Shown: positions 43,046 to 54,687, numbered from the stretch's first letter. The stretch is DNA of 64,000 bases from an uncultured Clostridia bacterium (GCA_947626885.1 CANQTX010000004.1:26425-90424), one strand, 5' to 3'. Made by a program: numbers and translations. The notes: generated by a model from the letters alone, not told the origin.

Positions 43046-43104
43046 ATAATAGAATATACGAAAATAAGAGGATAAATTAAAAAAGAGGAGAAAAAAAGAT
43101 ACAA

Positions 43105-45159
43105 ATGAAATTAAATAAAAAACAAATTCATTTAAAAGAATGTTTAAATAAAGAATGGATTATTAGCAATGGGATAGGAGGCTTTTGCTCATCAACCGTC
43201 ATAGGAGCTAATACAAGAAAATATCATGGATTATTAATTGCACCAATTATACCTCCAGCTAGTAGACATCTTATTTTATCAAAAGTAGATGAAAATATTC
43301 AAGTGAATGGAGAAAGTTATAATTTATATACAAATATTTGTAAAGATTATATTTCTGATGGTTATAAATATTTAGAGAGTTTTGAAAAAACCTACTTCCC
43401 AGAATTTACTTATAAAGTGAAAGATATAAAAGTTGTAAAAACAATCTCTATGGTATATGGTAGAAATACTGTTGTCATAAAATATCATATTCAAAATGGA
43501 AAAAGCCCTATCAAATTTACATTAGCACCTATTATGAATTTTAGAGATTTTCATCGTATGACAACAAATCATGAGTTTGATATTCAACAAAGACTGACAG
43601 GAACAAAAGTCAGATTAGAGATAGATAATCATCCTAGTACACCAGTATATATATACTTGAATTCTGGCACGTATATTCAGCATTATCAAGATACGTTTAG
43701 AAATATGTATTATATAAAAGAAGAAGAACGAGGTTTCTTTCCAGAAGAAAATTTATCAGTTCCTGGAAGATATGAAGTAGAAATAGAAGCAAAAGAAGAT
43801 AAAGAAATTACTTTTGTTGCTTCTTTAGAAGACAATACAGAACAAATAGATGCTAATCTTGTTTTTCAAGAGGAAAAGGAAAGATTGCAAAAAATTATTT
43901 CTAATACTATGTTAATAAAGCAAAAAACAACAATGTCAAAAGTAGAAAAAGAGTATAATAATTTGATAACATCACTATTAATAACTTCTGATAGTTTTAT
44001 TATTAATAGACCTACTTTTGGAACACATTCTGTTATAGCTGGATTTCCGTGGTTTTTAGATTGGGGTAGAGATACACTAATAGCTTATGAAGGTTTGTTT
44101 TTGATAACAAAGAGATATGATTTAGCAAAAGAAATTTTATTAACATTTACACGTGATATAAAATTTGGATTAGTACCGAATGGATATTCTGGATTTGATA
44201 ATAGACCGCTATATAATAGTGCAGATGCTTCCTTATTGTTGTTTGAGCAGGTTAATAAGTATTTAGCATATACAAAAGACTATGATTTTATTAAAGAAAG
44301 GATTTATCCTAAATTAAAAGATATATTAAATCATTATCATCATGGAATAGATTTAGATAATAACAATATTTATATTGATGAAGATGGATTGCTTTCTTCT
44401 GGAACAGAATCAACGCAAAATACATGGATGGATGCAAAGGTGGGAAATGTTGCAATAACACCTAGAAATGGAAAAGTGGTTGAATTAAATGCACTTTGGT
44501 ATAATGCTCTAAGAACCACTCAAAATTTAGCTAATAAATTTGGAGAAAAAGATATAGCAAATGCTTGTAAAAAAGAGGCTAGTCATCATAAAGAAATATT
44601 TGAACATCTTTTTTATTGTGCTAAGAAAAAATCTCTACAAGATGTTTTAGGAGACGAAAAGATAAGACCAAATCAATTGTTTGCGCTATCTACAACTTAT
44701 CCTATTATTAAACCATCTTCAGAGAAAGGAAAAGCGATTTTTAAGACAGTAACAGACAAATTATTGACGAAATACGGTTTACGTACATTAGCAAAAAACG
44801 AAGAGGGATATATTCCTGTTTATGAGGGGGACCCTGAAACAAGAGATAAAAGTTATCATCAAGGTGTTGTATGGGTATGGCTTATGGGCTTATATACCGA
44901 TGCTTTTAAAAATATTATAAATGATGAAAAAGATAGATTAGAAAAAGAACGTTTAACTATTGCTTTTGAAAAATTTGTGAAACAAGTTTATCAAACTTTT
45001 AAAAAAGAGATTCATGCACCAGAGGGGATGGAAACAATATCAGAATTATATAATGCCATACCACCATATAAGTCAGGAGGTACTTTTTCTCAAGCTTGGA
45101 GTGTTTCAGAAATTTTAAAAATTATAGTACAAAATAAAGAAAAAATATTAAAGCATTAG
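43105..45159 (+). CDS. Glycogen debranching enzyme (amylo-alpha-1,6-glucosidase family)
   Basis: EWIISNGIGGFCSSTVIGANTRKYHGLL, IAGFPWFLDWGRDTLIA. Confidence 0.9.
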   Translation: MKLNKKQIHLKECLNKEWIISNGIGGFCSSTVIGANTRKYHGLLIAPIIPPASRHLILSKVDENIQVNGESYNLYTNICKDYISDGYKYLESFEKTYFPEFTYKVKDIKVVKTISMVYGRNTVVIKYHIQNGKSPIKFTLAPIMNFRDFHRMTTNHEFDIQQRLTGTKVRLEIDNHPSTPVYIYLNSGTYIQHYQDTFRNMYYIKEEERGFFPEENLSVPGRYEVEIEAKEDKEITFVASLEDNTEQIDANLVFQEEKERLQKIISNTMLIKQKTTMSKVEKEYNNLITSLLITSDSFIINRPTFGTHSVIAGFPWFLDWGRDTLIAYEGLFLITKRYDLAKEILLTFTRDIKFGLVPNGYSGFDNRPLYNSADASLLLFEQVNKYLAYTKDYDFIKERIYPKLKDILNHYHHGIDLDNNNIYIDEDGLLSSGTESTQNTWMDAKVGNVAITPRNGKVVELNALWYNALRTTQNLANKFGEKDIANACKKEASHHKEIFEHLFYCAKKKSLQDVLGDEKIRPNQLFALSTTYPIIKPSSEKGKAIFKTVTDKLLTKYGLRTLAKNEEGYIPVYEGDPETRDKSYHQGVVWVWLMGLYTDAFKNIINDEKDRLEKERLTIAFEKFVKQVYQTFKKEIHAPEGMETISELYNAIPPYKSGGTFSQAWSVSEILKIIVQNKEKILKH

Positions 45160-45171
45160 GAAGGAATCATA

Positions 45172-45762
45172 ATGAAATCAAAAATTTTAGAGAAATTACA
45201 AACACAATTTTTGGGAAAAAATATTATTTATCTAAAAAATATTGATTCAACGCAAACTTATGCAAAATCACTTAAGACGGAACAACTTCCGAATGGAACA
45301 GTTATCATTGCTGAATCTCAAACTGATGGCATAGGTACACATGAGAGAAAGTGGTATACAGGAAGAAACAAGAATATTGCTATGACATTTGTTTTATATC
45401 CTACATGTTGTTTATCAACATTTTCTGACATTACAATAACCATAGCACAATGTATGATAAAAGCAATAGAAAAGCAATATGGTTGTAGACTTGCAATAAA
45501 AAAACCAAATGATATTGTATATCAGAATAAGAAAATTGCTGGTATTTTAACAGAAACATTAGTGGAAGGAGAAATGGTAAAAAGATTACTTGTAGGCATA
45601 GGATTAAATGCTAATCAAATGTTTTTCCCAAGTGATTTAAAACACATCGCTTCTTCTTTAAAAAAAGAATTCGGCAAAGAAGTAAATCGAGAGGAAATCA
45701 TTGCCGAATTTTTGAATTTATTTGAGAAAGAGTATTTGAAAATTTATTTGGCTAAAGTGTAA
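45172..45762 (+). CDS. birA: Biotin-[acetyl-CoA-carboxylase] ligase (no HTH domain)
   Basis: KNIDSTQTYAKSL, KPNDIVYQNKKIAGILTE. Confidence 0.88.
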   Translation: MKSKILEKLQTQFLGKNIIYLKNIDSTQTYAKSLKTEQLPNGTVIIAESQTDGIGTHERKWYTGRNKNIAMTFVLYPTCCLSTFSDITITIAQCMIKAIEKQYGCRLAIKKPNDIVYQNKKIAGILTETLVEGEMVKRLLVGIGLNANQMFFPSDLKHIASSLKKEFGKEVNREEIIAEFLNLFEKEYLKIYLAKV

Positions 45763-47180
45763 ATAGCTTCAGCATAAATTTTAGCAGAAAGAATCAATTT
45801 ATCAATTTCTACAAATTCATCTACCTGATGACACATGTCTGAATCTCCTGGAAAAGTAAGACCATAAGAGATAGAATTTTGAAATGCTCTAGCATATGTT
45901 CCACCACCAATGGCAATAGCCTCTTCTTGCATACCTGTTTTTCGATTAAAAATGTCTACTAAAGTTTTTACCAAATAACTATTTTTTTCAATATACAAAG
46001 GGTTTTGTTCTCCTAAAAAACTTACTTCTATCTTTTCAAAGAATTCTTTTAATGTTTCATATTGGTGTTTTATTTTTGATAAATCTGTTTTGACAGGAAC
46101 ACGTAAATTAAATTTTAAAATGATATTTCCATTTATGTAATCTAAACTAGCAAGATTGGATGTTAAAATACCAGATTCATCTTGAATAACAGGAGTATCT
46201 TCAAAGGATGTAGGTTCCAAAATATTTTTTCGTGATAAATAGTTTGGACTTTTGGATTCTAATAAACCGAAGGCTTTTATTTTTTTTATAAAGTCATATT
46301 GTGGTGCATTAACAACTGAAAAATGTTCTAATAAATAATCTAGTAAATTTTTAATAGCATTAACTCCTAATTCTGGGTGGGCAGCATGAGAAGCAACACC
46401 ATGAGAAATAATTTTAATAGTATCATCATTTATTTTTTCAATCGTAATATGTTTTCGAGATGTAACATCTTGTACAGCCTCTAAAGAAAAAGGCTGTTCT
46501 TTTGATAACTTTCTTAAAGTGATGGAACAATATTTGGGAACTACATTTAGTGCATTCTTTTTACAATCGATATGCAATATTTCTACATCTTGAATAAAAA
46601 AAGGATGTTTTAATTGAACCGATAAAATACCTTTTTCAGCATAAATAGCTGGAAAATTAGCATCTGGACTGAAACTGATAGTAGGAGATTCTTCTACTTG
46701 TTTATAATGCTGAATACATTTCCAATCTTTTTCTTCATTTAGGCCAATAATTAAGCGAACTCTTTTATGAACTTTTGTGCAATCAAAAACTGCTTTCATA
46801 GCATATAATGCAGCAATAACAGGTCCTTTATCATCAATTGAACCACGACCAAAAAGTTTTCCATCTCGTATGGTTGGCTCAAAGGGAGGTGTTGTCCATC
46901 CATCTTCTAGCAATGCAGGGACAACATCTAAATGTCCTACAATACCAACTAATTCTTCTCCTTCTCCAAATTCTATATATCCACAATAACCATCAATATT
47001 TTTAGTACGGAATCCCATTTGTTTACCAAGGCGTAGTATATAATCTAACGCATTGTGGCAAGCTTTGCCAAATGGCATTCCAGCAAGATTAGTCTCTTCA
47101 GAAACACTCGGAAATTTTATTAAATCACAGACACTGTTTATTATTTCTTTTTTAGTATGATCAATCATTTCATCAAACAT
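45744..47180 (-). CDS. pepV: M20 dipeptidase PepV-like
   Basis: GIVGHLDVVP, GRGSIDDKGPVIAALYA, AIGGGTYARAFQNSISYGLTFPGD. Confidence 0.92.
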   Translation of the reverse strand: MFDEMIDHTKKEIINSVCDLIKFPSVSEETNLAGMPFGKACHNALDYILRLGKQMGFRTKNIDGYCGYIEFGEGEELVGIVGHLDVVPALLEDGWTTPPFEPTIRDGKLFGRGSIDDKGPVIAALYAMKAVFDCTKVHKRVRLIIGLNEEKDWKCIQHYKQVEESPTISFSPDANFPAIYAEKGILSVQLKHPFFIQDVEILHIDCKKNALNVVPKYCSITLRKLSKEQPFSLEAVQDVTSRKHITIEKINDDTIKIISHGVASHAAHPELGVNAIKNLLDYLLEHFSVVNAPQYDFIKKIKAFGLLESKSPNYLSRKNILEPTSFEDTPVIQDESGILTSNLASLDYINGNIILKFNLRVPVKTDLSKIKHQYETLKEFFEKIEVSFLGEQNPLYIEKNSYLVKTLVDIFNRKTGMQEEAIAIGGGTYARAFQNSISYGLTFPGDSDMCHQVDEFVEIDKLILSAKIYAEAIYTLAK

Positions 47181-47380
47181 AATAATACTCCTTTATTATA
47201 TTTTATGCTTCTATTTAATGATATATGATAAAAAAAGTCAATATAAAATTGTTGAAAATTTTTAATTCGATACCATATATAACTGACCGTCCAGAACAAT
47301 AACTTTTTTGAAATATTGTGATATATTGTATAACAATGAATGAGGTTATAACATAAGCGTTGACAATAAGGAGAATTTAT

Positions 47381-48314
47381 ATGCAATCGATAGAAATTAT
47401 AGAAACAAGCAGCTACTTGCCCCATAAGCAAATTTCAAATACTTTTTTAAATGAAAAATTTAACTTACCAGAAAATTGGATTTATAAGCGAACAGGGATA
47501 AAAAATAGATATTATATTACATCAGAGGAAACAATTGTTGATTTAGCAATTCATGTTGCCAAAGATATTCTTACAAAGACAACCATTGATGTGCAAAAAA
47601 TTGGCAATATAATAGTAGCTTCTACTTCTTCTGATAGAATCATGCCAGGAATTAGTTTTGAAGTGCAAAAAGCACTGAATATTCAAAAATGTACTTGCCT
47701 AGATATAGTAGCAGGATGTAGTGGCTTTATCAATGCTTTTAATATTGCCAGACAAGGCCTTGTTTTAGGTGATACTGAATATGCTTTAGTGATAGGTGTG
47801 GAAACAATTTCAAAATTTTTGAATTTTGAAGATGTTGGTACATCTATCCTTCTAGGGGATGGAGCAGGTGCTACTTTAATAGGTATCACAAGTCATTTTA
47901 AAAAATATCAAAGTGATATTCAAAGTATTGGTCAAAGTGGAGATATTTTAACTTGTCATCATGGTGAAAAGCTATATATGAATGGAAAAGCAGTTTACAA
48001 ATATGCTGTTACAAAAGTTATAGAAAACATACAAGATGTTGTGAATAAGGCAAATGAGACACTAGATACTATAAAATATATCATTCCGCATCAATCGAAT
48101 ATAAGAATATTAAATAGTATAGCGGAAAAATTATTATTGGAAAAATCAAAAATATATGTGAATTTAGATAAAGTAGGAAATACTTTTTGTGCAAGTATAC
48201 CAATAGCCCTAGATGAAATGTGTGAAAAAAAAGTACTTCAGAAACGGTGATAAAGTGATCTTAGTAGGATATGGCGGTGGATTTAATTTAGGAAGTATTT
48301 TATTAGAAATATAA
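47381..48314 (+). CDS. fabH: Beta-ketoacyl-ACP synthase III, split by +1 frameshift at 48245
   Basis: Frame 0 to 48250; +1 frame gives …ALDEMCEKKVLQK-GDKVILVGYGGGFNLGSILLEI*, the conserved FabH C-terminus. Confidence 0.9.
48242..48248 (+). other. Putative +1 frameshift site AAA-C-GGT (in-frame CGG 48245-48247, followed by TGA)
   Basis: CAG AAA CGG TGA; skipping C restores QK-GDKVILVGYGGG. Confidence 0.8.
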
Positions 48315-48344
48315 AAATATATAATAGAAAAGGAATGTGATAAA

Positions 48345-49271
48345 ATGAAAATTGGTTTTTTATTTCCAGGTCAAGGAGCACAAACCATTGGTATGGGAAA
48401 AGATTTATATGATACATACGATTGTATAAAAGAAATATATGCCCAAGCAAAGGATATTACTAAAATAGATATAGCAAATATAACTTTTCAAGGATCAGAG
48501 AAAACGTTATCGAAAACACAAAATACACAGTTAGCTATTTTAACAATGAGTTTGGGTATTTTGACACTATTAAAAGAAAATGGAATTGATGCAGAATATG
48601 CTGCAGGTTTAAGTTTAGGTGAGTATACTGCTTTAACATATGGAGAAACATTTAATGTATCAGATGTTTTTAGAGTCATTCAAAAAAGAGGAGAATTTAT
48701 GGAAAACTTTACACCAGAAGGTGAATGGAAAATGGTTGCTATTATTGGGTTGAAGGATGAGGTAGTAGAAAATATTTGCCAAAACGTAATAGGTGGATTT
48801 GCTGTACCGGCGAATTACAATTGTCCAGGTCAAATAACTGTTTCTGGCGATAAAGAAGGAATAGAACAAGTAACACAATTAGCAAAGTCATATGGAGCAA
48901 AACATATCATTCCTTTAAAAACAAATGGTCCGTTTCATACGGAACAATTATCTGAAGCTTCGAAAGCATTAAAAGCAGTATTAGAACCAATTACAATACA
49001 ATTTCCCAAATGTCATGTTATCAAAAATTTAGATGGCACGCCATATGATACTTCTGATGATATAAAGGAAATTTTGGCTAAGCATATTGTAAATCCTGTT
49101 AAGTTTGCCAAATCTATTACATATATGTTAAATCATGGTGTTGATACATTTATTGAAATTGGTCCAGGAAAAATTTTAACGGGTTTTGTTAAGAAAATGA
49201 ATAAAGAAGTAACTTGTTTGAACATTCATAATGTTACTTCTCTGGAGAATGTTATAACAATGTTGTCTTAA
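48345..49271 (+). CDS. fabD: Malonyl-CoA:ACP transacylase
   Basis: FLFPGQGAQTIGMG, AGLSLGEYTAL. Confidence 0.95.
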   Translation: MKIGFLFPGQGAQTIGMGKDLYDTYDCIKEIYAQAKDITKIDIANITFQGSEKTLSKTQNTQLAILTMSLGILTLLKENGIDAEYAAGLSLGEYTALTYGETFNVSDVFRVIQKRGEFMENFTPEGEWKMVAIIGLKDEVVENICQNVIGGFAVPANYNCPGQITVSGDKEGIEQVTQLAKSYGAKHIIPLKTNGPFHTEQLSEASKALKAVLEPITIQFPKCHVIKNLDGTPYDTSDDIKEILAKHIVNPVKFAKSITYMLNHGVDTFIEIGPGKILTGFVKKMNKEVTCLNIHNVTSLENVITMLS

Positions 49272-49344
49272 TATATGATCTGGTGTTACTAATAGAACAT
49301 ATTAGATAAAGAGAAACATAAAACATGAAAAGGAGATCTAGCCG

Positions 49345-50091
49345 ATGGAAAAAAATCGAAAAGTTGCATTAATCACAGGAGCAACAAGAGGTATTGGTAA
49401 AGAAATTGCCTATTGCCTAGCTAAAAGCGGATATAATATTGCTGTAAATTATCGAAATAAAACGCCTGAAGTTGTAAATTTGCAGAAAGAAATAGAAACA
49501 AATGCTACAGTAAAATGTTTGTTAATTCAGGGAGATGTTTCAAATGATAACCACGCAGAAACAATGGTAAAAGAAACAATACAAGAACTAGGAAAAATAG
49601 ATGTATTGGTAAATAATGCAGGAATTACAAAAGATGGTCTTTTAATGCGTATGACAAAAGAAGATTTTGAAAGTGTGGTACAAGTAAATTTAATAGGTAC
49701 TTTTAATATGACAAGAAATGTAATCCCTTTTATGGTAAAACAAAAATCAGGAAGGATTATTAATATTTCTTCTGTAGTAGGTATTTCTGGAAATGCAGGG
49801 CAAACAAATTATGCAGCTTCTAAAGCAGGAATCATTGGATTTACAAAAAGCTTAGCAAAAGAAGTTGCTAGTAGAAATATTTTAGTGAATGCTGTTGCAC
49901 CAGGTTTTATTGCAACAGATATGACAGCAGTATTATCAGATACAGTAAAAGAAACCATTTTTGAACAAATCCCTTTAAAAAGGATGGGTACAGCGGAAGA
50001 TGTTGCTAATGTTGTTAAATTTTTAGCATCTGAGGAAAGCAAATATATAACAGGGCAAGTAATTCATGTTGATGGTGGAATGTTAATGTAA
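49345..50091 (+). CDS. fabG: 3-oxoacyl-ACP reductase
   Basis: ALITGATRGIGKEIA, YAASKAGIIGFTKSLAKE. Confidence 0.96.
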   Translation: MEKNRKVALITGATRGIGKEIAYCLAKSGYNIAVNYRNKTPEVVNLQKEIETNATVKCLLIQGDVSNDNHAETMVKETIQELGKIDVLVNNAGITKDGLLMRMTKEDFESVVQVNLIGTFNMTRNVIPFMVKQKSGRIINISSVVGISGNAGQTNYAASKAGIIGFTKSLAKEVASRNILVNAVAPGFIATDMTAVLSDTVKETIFEQIPLKRMGTAEDVANVVKFLASEESKYITGQVIHVDGGMLM

Positions 50092-50105
50092 AGGAGTTAA
50101 GTAAA

Positions 50106-51350
50106 ATGAAAAGAAGAGTTGTTATAACGGGTTTAGGTGCTATTACACCAATAGGAAACACAGTTGATGCATTTTGGAAGGGAATCATTACAGGAAAATG
50201 TGGTATTGATGAAATTACATTATTTGATGCGACCCATTTTAAAGTAAAATTGGCAGCAGAAGTAAAAGATTTTCATGCAGAAGAAATGTTAGATAAAAGG
50301 GTAGCAAAAAGATTAGATAGATATACACAATTGGCAGTAGTTGCTGCACGAGAAGCAATGATAGATAGTTGTTTAAAAGTAGAAACAATTGATTGTACAA
50401 GATTTGGAGTGGCAGTGAGCTCAGGAATAGGTGGCCTTCAAACAATAGAAAATAATTCTAAAACATTATTTGAAAAGGGTCCAGATCGCATATCTCCACT
50501 ATACATACCAATGGTGATTAATAATATGGCAACTGGAAATATAGCAATTGAAGTAGGCGCAAAGGGAGAATCATTTTGTATGACAACTGCTTGTGCAAGT
50601 GCTACGCACACAATAGGAGAATGTTTCAGAATTATTCGTCATGGTTACCAAGATGTTATGATAGCGGGAGGAACAGAGGCTTCTATTACGCCAACAGGAA
50701 TAGGCGGTTTTACCAATATAAAAGCTTTATCTCAATCAACAGATAAATTAAGGGCTAGTATACCCTTTGATAAAGAAAGAAATGGATTTGTTATGGGAGA
50801 AGGGGCAGGTCTTCTTATTTTAGAATCATTAGATCATGCTAAAAAAAGAGGTGCAAAGATTTATGCCGAAATTGTTGGATATGGTGCTTCTTCAGATGCA
50901 TATCATATTACATCTCCATCACCGGATGGTGAAGGCGGTGCTAGAGCTATGAAAAATGCAATGGAAGATGCGGGTATTTGTCCAGAAGATATTACATACA
51001 TTAATGCTCATGGCACATCAACACATTTAAACGATGCTTGCGAAACAAATGCTATAAAGCTAGCTTTTGGTGAGGCAAGTAAAACTGTTATGGTAAGTTC
51101 AACCAAAGGACACACAGGCCATCTTTTAGGAGCCGCTGGTGGAATAGAAGCGGTTGCTTGTGTAAAAGCAATAGAAGAAGGAATAGTACCACCGACGATA
51201 GGATATCGTATTCCGGATGAAGCATGTGATTTAGATATTGTACCAAATCAGTCAAGAAAGGCAGATATAAAATATGCTATGTCTAATTCACTCGGTTTTG
51301 GTGGACATAATAGTTCTATTATCTTTAAACAATATGTAAATGAAAGATAA
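50106..51350 (+). CDS. fabF: Beta-ketoacyl-ACP synthase II
   Basis: RRVVITGLGAITPIGNT, TTACASATHTIG, NAHGTSTHLND. Confidence 0.97.
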   Translation: MKRRVVITGLGAITPIGNTVDAFWKGIITGKCGIDEITLFDATHFKVKLAAEVKDFHAEEMLDKRVAKRLDRYTQLAVVAAREAMIDSCLKVETIDCTRFGVAVSSGIGGLQTIENNSKTLFEKGPDRISPLYIPMVINNMATGNIAIEVGAKGESFCMTTACASATHTIGECFRIIRHGYQDVMIAGGTEASITPTGIGGFTNIKALSQSTDKLRASIPFDKERNGFVMGEGAGLLILESLDHAKKRGAKIYAEIVGYGASSDAYHITSPSPDGEGGARAMKNAMEDAGICPEDITYINAHGTSTHLNDACETNAIKLAFGEASKTVMVSSTKGHTGHLLGAAGGIEAVACVKAIEEGIVPPTIGYRIPDEACDLDIVPNQSRKADIKYAMSNSLGFGGHNSSIIFKQYVNER

Positions 51351-51392
51351 GATATATTGAGATTTTGAATTTTTGAGAAAGGATAATAAAAA

Positions 51393-51896
51393 ATGGATTA
51401 TAAAGAAATTAAAAAATTAATGGATGACATGGGAAACTCCCAATTATCAGAAATGGAAATTATCTTTCCAGATGGTATTAAAATTAGTATGAAAAAAGAC
51501 GAGAAAAAGCAGAAAGAATTTGTTTCTCTTCCTGTTGCTACTTCAGAAGAAGAAATTTCAATGTCTTCAGGAAGAATGCCTATATCTAATTCTATTACAA
51601 ATTCTGTACCATCTGTTACGGTAACAACAAGCCCTATTGTTTCAAAAGAGCCAAAGAAAGAAGGAAAAATTGTTACATCGCCTATGGTTGGCACATTTTA
51701 TGCCAAACCTTCCCCAAAAGCAGAACCCTTTGTAACAGTAGGTAGTAAAGTAAAAAAGGGAGATATTCTTTGTGTAATAGAAGCAATGAAATTAATGAAT
51801 GAAATAGAATCAGAGTATGAAGGAGAAATAATAGAAGTACTCGTAAAAGATGAAGAAATGGTAGAGTATGGAAAACCATTATTCGTGATTCAGTAA
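51393..51896 (+). CDS. accB: Acetyl-CoA carboxylase biotin carboxyl carrier protein
   Basis: GDILCVIEAMKLMNEIESE biotinylation motif. Confidence 0.96.
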   Translation: MDYKEIKKLMDDMGNSQLSEMEIIFPDGIKISMKKDEKKQKEFVSLPVATSEEEISMSSGRMPISNSITNSVPSVTVTTSPIVSKEPKKEGKIVTSPMVGTFYAKPSPKAEPFVTVGSKVKKGDILCVIEAMKLMNEIESEYEGEIIEVLVKDEEMVEYGKPLFVIQ

Positions 51897-51944
51897 ATGC
51901 ATTATCATAAATATATATTGTAGTACATTAAAAGGAGGTATATC

Positions 51945-52370
51945 ATGTTAGATATTAACCAAATTATGAAAATTATACCACAAAGAGCACCTTTTCTTAT
52001 GATAGATAAGGTAGAATCGTACGTGCCTGGAGAAAGTTGTACAGCTTATAAAACAGTGTGTATCAATGAACCATATTTTGCAGGACATTTTCCAGGTCAG
52101 CCCATTATGCCTGGTGTATTAATTGTAGAAGCATTAGCACAAACAGGTGCTGTTGCTATCTTGTCTTTAAAAGAAAATAAAGGAAAAAACGCATTATTTG
52201 GTAGAATTGATAAATTAAGATTTAAAAAACAAGTTGTTCCAGGAGATATATTAAAATTAGAAGTAAAAATCATTAAGAAAAAGGGAGCCATTGGTGTAGG
52301 AGAAGCAATGGCTACGGTAGATGGTAAAATAGTTGCTAAAGGAGAATTAACTTTTGCTATTGTAGAATAG
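51945..52370 (+). CDS. fabZ: 3-hydroxyacyl-ACP dehydratase
   Basis: [36 protein letters not shown]. Confidence 0.97.
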   Translation: MLDINQIMKIIPQRAPFLMIDKVESYVPGESCTAYKTVCINEPYFAGHFPGQPIMPGVLIVEALAQTGAVAILSLKENKGKNALFGRIDKLRFKKQVVPGDILKLEVKIIKKKGAIGVGEAMATVDGKIVAKGELTFAIVE

Positions 52371-52415
52371 CAACATGGTATGAATTGAAAAATATAGTGA
52401 AGAAGGGAAAATCAT

Positions 52416-53777
52416 ATGTTAAATAAAATATTAATCGCTAATCGAGGAGAAATTGCAGTGCGCATTATACGTGCTTGTCATGAAATGAATATACAAACAG
52501 TAGCAATTTATTCGGAAGCAGATAAGGAAAGCTTGCATGCAAAATTGGCAGATGAGGCTGTTTGTGTAGGCCCAGCACCATCTAATAAAAGCTATTTAAA
52601 TATAAAAAATATTTTAGAAGCAGCAGTACTTAAAGGGGTAGATGGGATTCATCCAGGGTTTGGTTTTCTGTCTGAAAATGCTATTTTTGCTAAAATGTGC
52701 GAAGAAAGCCATATAAAATTTATAGGACCTTCCTATCACATAATGGATTTTATGAGCAATAAAGCTAAGGCCAAAAGATTAATCAAGTCAGCAGGTATTT
52801 CAGTTATACCAGGATCTGAAGGAAGTTTAAAAGATTTAGAAGAAGTGAAACAAGTTGCTAAAAAAATAGGTTTTCCTATTATGCTAAAAGCTTCAGCTGG
52901 AGGTGGAGGAAAGGGAATTAGACTAGTGAATAATATGAAAGAATTAGAAACAGCATATGCTATTGTGAAACAAGAAGCGAAAAATTCTTTTAATGATGAA
53001 GAAATTTATTTAGAAAAATATATCTTACATCCTAGGCATGTAGAAATACAAGTATTAGCAGATGAATTTGGCAATGTGATTCATTTAGGTGAGAGAGACT
53101 GTTCTTTACAAAGAAAACATCAAAAGATATTAGAAGAAAGCCCTTCTACTGTATTAGATGAAACATTGAGAAAAAAAATGGGAGAAGCAGCAATAGCAAT
53201 AGTAAAAGCTTCTCATTATGCTAATGCAGGAACAATAGAATTTTTAGTAGATAAAAACAAGCAATTTTATTTTATGGAAATGAATACAAGAATACAGGTG
53301 GAACACCCAGTTACAGAATGGGTAACAGGAATAGATATTGTGAAAGAGCAAATACGAATTGCTTCAGGAGAAACATTAAGATATCAACAAAGTGATATTT
53401 CTTTGAAAGGACATAGTATTGAGTGTAGGATTAATGCAGAAAATCCTGATAAACATTTTATGCCTTGTCCTGGTGTAATTAAAGATTTAAATTTACCTGG
53501 CGGTAATGGTGTTAGAGTGGATACAGCCGTATATACAGGATATAAAATTCCACCAAATTATGATGCAATGATTGCCAAGATTATTGTTTATGGTGAGAAT
53601 AGAAAAGAAGCTATTGCCAAAATGAAAAGGGCATTAGAAGAAAGTATTATAGATGGTGTAGAAACCAATATAGACTTTTTATATCGCATACTAGAAAATG
53701 AAACATTTATCAGTGGAAATTTTGATACATCATTTGTAGAAAAATTTCTTTCTGCTAAAAATGAAAATATAGAATAG
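52416..53777 (+). CDS. accC: Acetyl-CoA carboxylase biotin carboxylase
   Basis: KILIANRGEIAVRIIRACHE, MEMNTRIQVEHPVTEW. Confidence 0.97.
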   Translation: MLNKILIANRGEIAVRIIRACHEMNIQTVAIYSEADKESLHAKLADEAVCVGPAPSNKSYLNIKNILEAAVLKGVDGIHPGFGFLSENAIFAKMCEESHIKFIGPSYHIMDFMSNKAKAKRLIKSAGISVIPGSEGSLKDLEEVKQVAKKIGFPIMLKASAGGGGKGIRLVNNMKELETAYAIVKQEAKNSFNDEEIYLEKYILHPRHVEIQVLADEFGNVIHLGERDCSLQRKHQKILEESPSTVLDETLRKKMGEAAIAIVKASHYANAGTIEFLVDKNKQFYFMEMNTRIQVEHPVTEWVTGIDIVKEQIRIASGETLRYQQSDISLKGHSIECRINAENPDKHFMPCPGVIKDLNLPGGNGVRVDTAVYTGYKIPPNYDAMIAKIIVYGENRKEAIAKMKRALEESIIDGVETNIDFLYRILENETFISGNFDTSFVEKFLSAKNENIE

Positions 53778-53811
53778 GGTTTTTATAAAAAAGTGTTAAG
53801 GGGTTAAACTT

Positions 53812-54651
53812 ATGATAATTGATAAGTTCAGAAAGAGAAATATAAAGAACACAGGCAATATCAATAAAAAAGTAGATATTCCAATAGGAAAATGGGTAAA
53901 ATGTGAAAAGTGTCAAGAAATTTTATATAAAGAAACATTACATGAGAATTTTAGTATTTGTCCGAATTGTGGAAATTATTTTCGTTTATCTAGTAGACGC
54001 AGAATAAAACAAATTGTAGATGAAGGCACTTTTTCTCCTTTTGTTTTAAATATAAAAACAACTAACCCACTTAATATAGAAGGATATATAGAAAAAATCA
54101 ATAACTTGCAAGATAAAACCGGATTAGAAGAGGCTGTGCTATGTGGTAAGGCAAAAATACATGGTGAAGAAGTTGTTATTTGTGCTATGGATGGAAACTT
54201 TTTAATGGGAAGCATGGGAAGTGTTGTAGGAGAAAAAATAACTTATTCCATTGAACAGGCTATGGCATTAAGATTGCCATTGATTATTTTTGCTGTTTCG
54301 GGTGGTGCTAGAATGCAAGAAGGAATGATATCTTTAATGCAAATGGCAAAAACTTCAGCTGCTATTGCCAAATTTAATGAAGCTGGTTTACTTTTTATAT
54401 CTGTATTAACAGATCCTACTTATGGTGGTGTTACTGCAAGTTTTGCTTCTTTAGGGGATATTATTTTGGCAGAACCGAATGCAATGATAGGATTTGCTGG
54501 CCCTAGGGTAATTAAACAAACCATTCAACAAGAATTGCCAGAGGGATTTCAAACAGCGGAATTTTTATTAGAACATGGTTTTATTGATAAAATTGTTGAC
54601 AGAAGAAACATGAGAGACATGTTATATAAATTAATCAATTTCAATAAATAA
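53812..54651 (+). CDS. accD: Acetyl-CoA carboxylase carboxyltransferase beta
   Basis: Zn ribbon [33 protein letters not shown]. Confidence 0.96.
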   Translation: MIIDKFRKRNIKNTGNINKKVDIPIGKWVKCEKCQEILYKETLHENFSICPNCGNYFRLSSRRRIKQIVDEGTFSPFVLNIKTTNPLNIEGYIEKINNLQDKTGLEEAVLCGKAKIHGEEVVICAMDGNFLMGSMGSVVGEKITYSIEQAMALRLPLIIFAVSGGARMQEGMISLMQMAKTSAAIAKFNEAGLLFISVLTDPTYGGVTASFASLGDIILAEPNAMIGFAGPRVIKQTIQQELPEGFQTAEFLLEHGFIDKIVDRRNMRDMLYKLINFNK

Positions 54652-54687
54652 TGTAGATTGTTTATATAACGAAATTACACAAATTGT

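Noticed and set aside
48224-48232. A8 homopolymer in fabH as the cause of the frameshift (phase variation or sequencing slip)
   Set aside because: Removing one A would also restore frame, giving KKYFRNGDKV. The CGG junction instead gives VLQKGDKV, which fits FabH homologs better and matches the other two sites. Not fully excluded; raw reads would decide.
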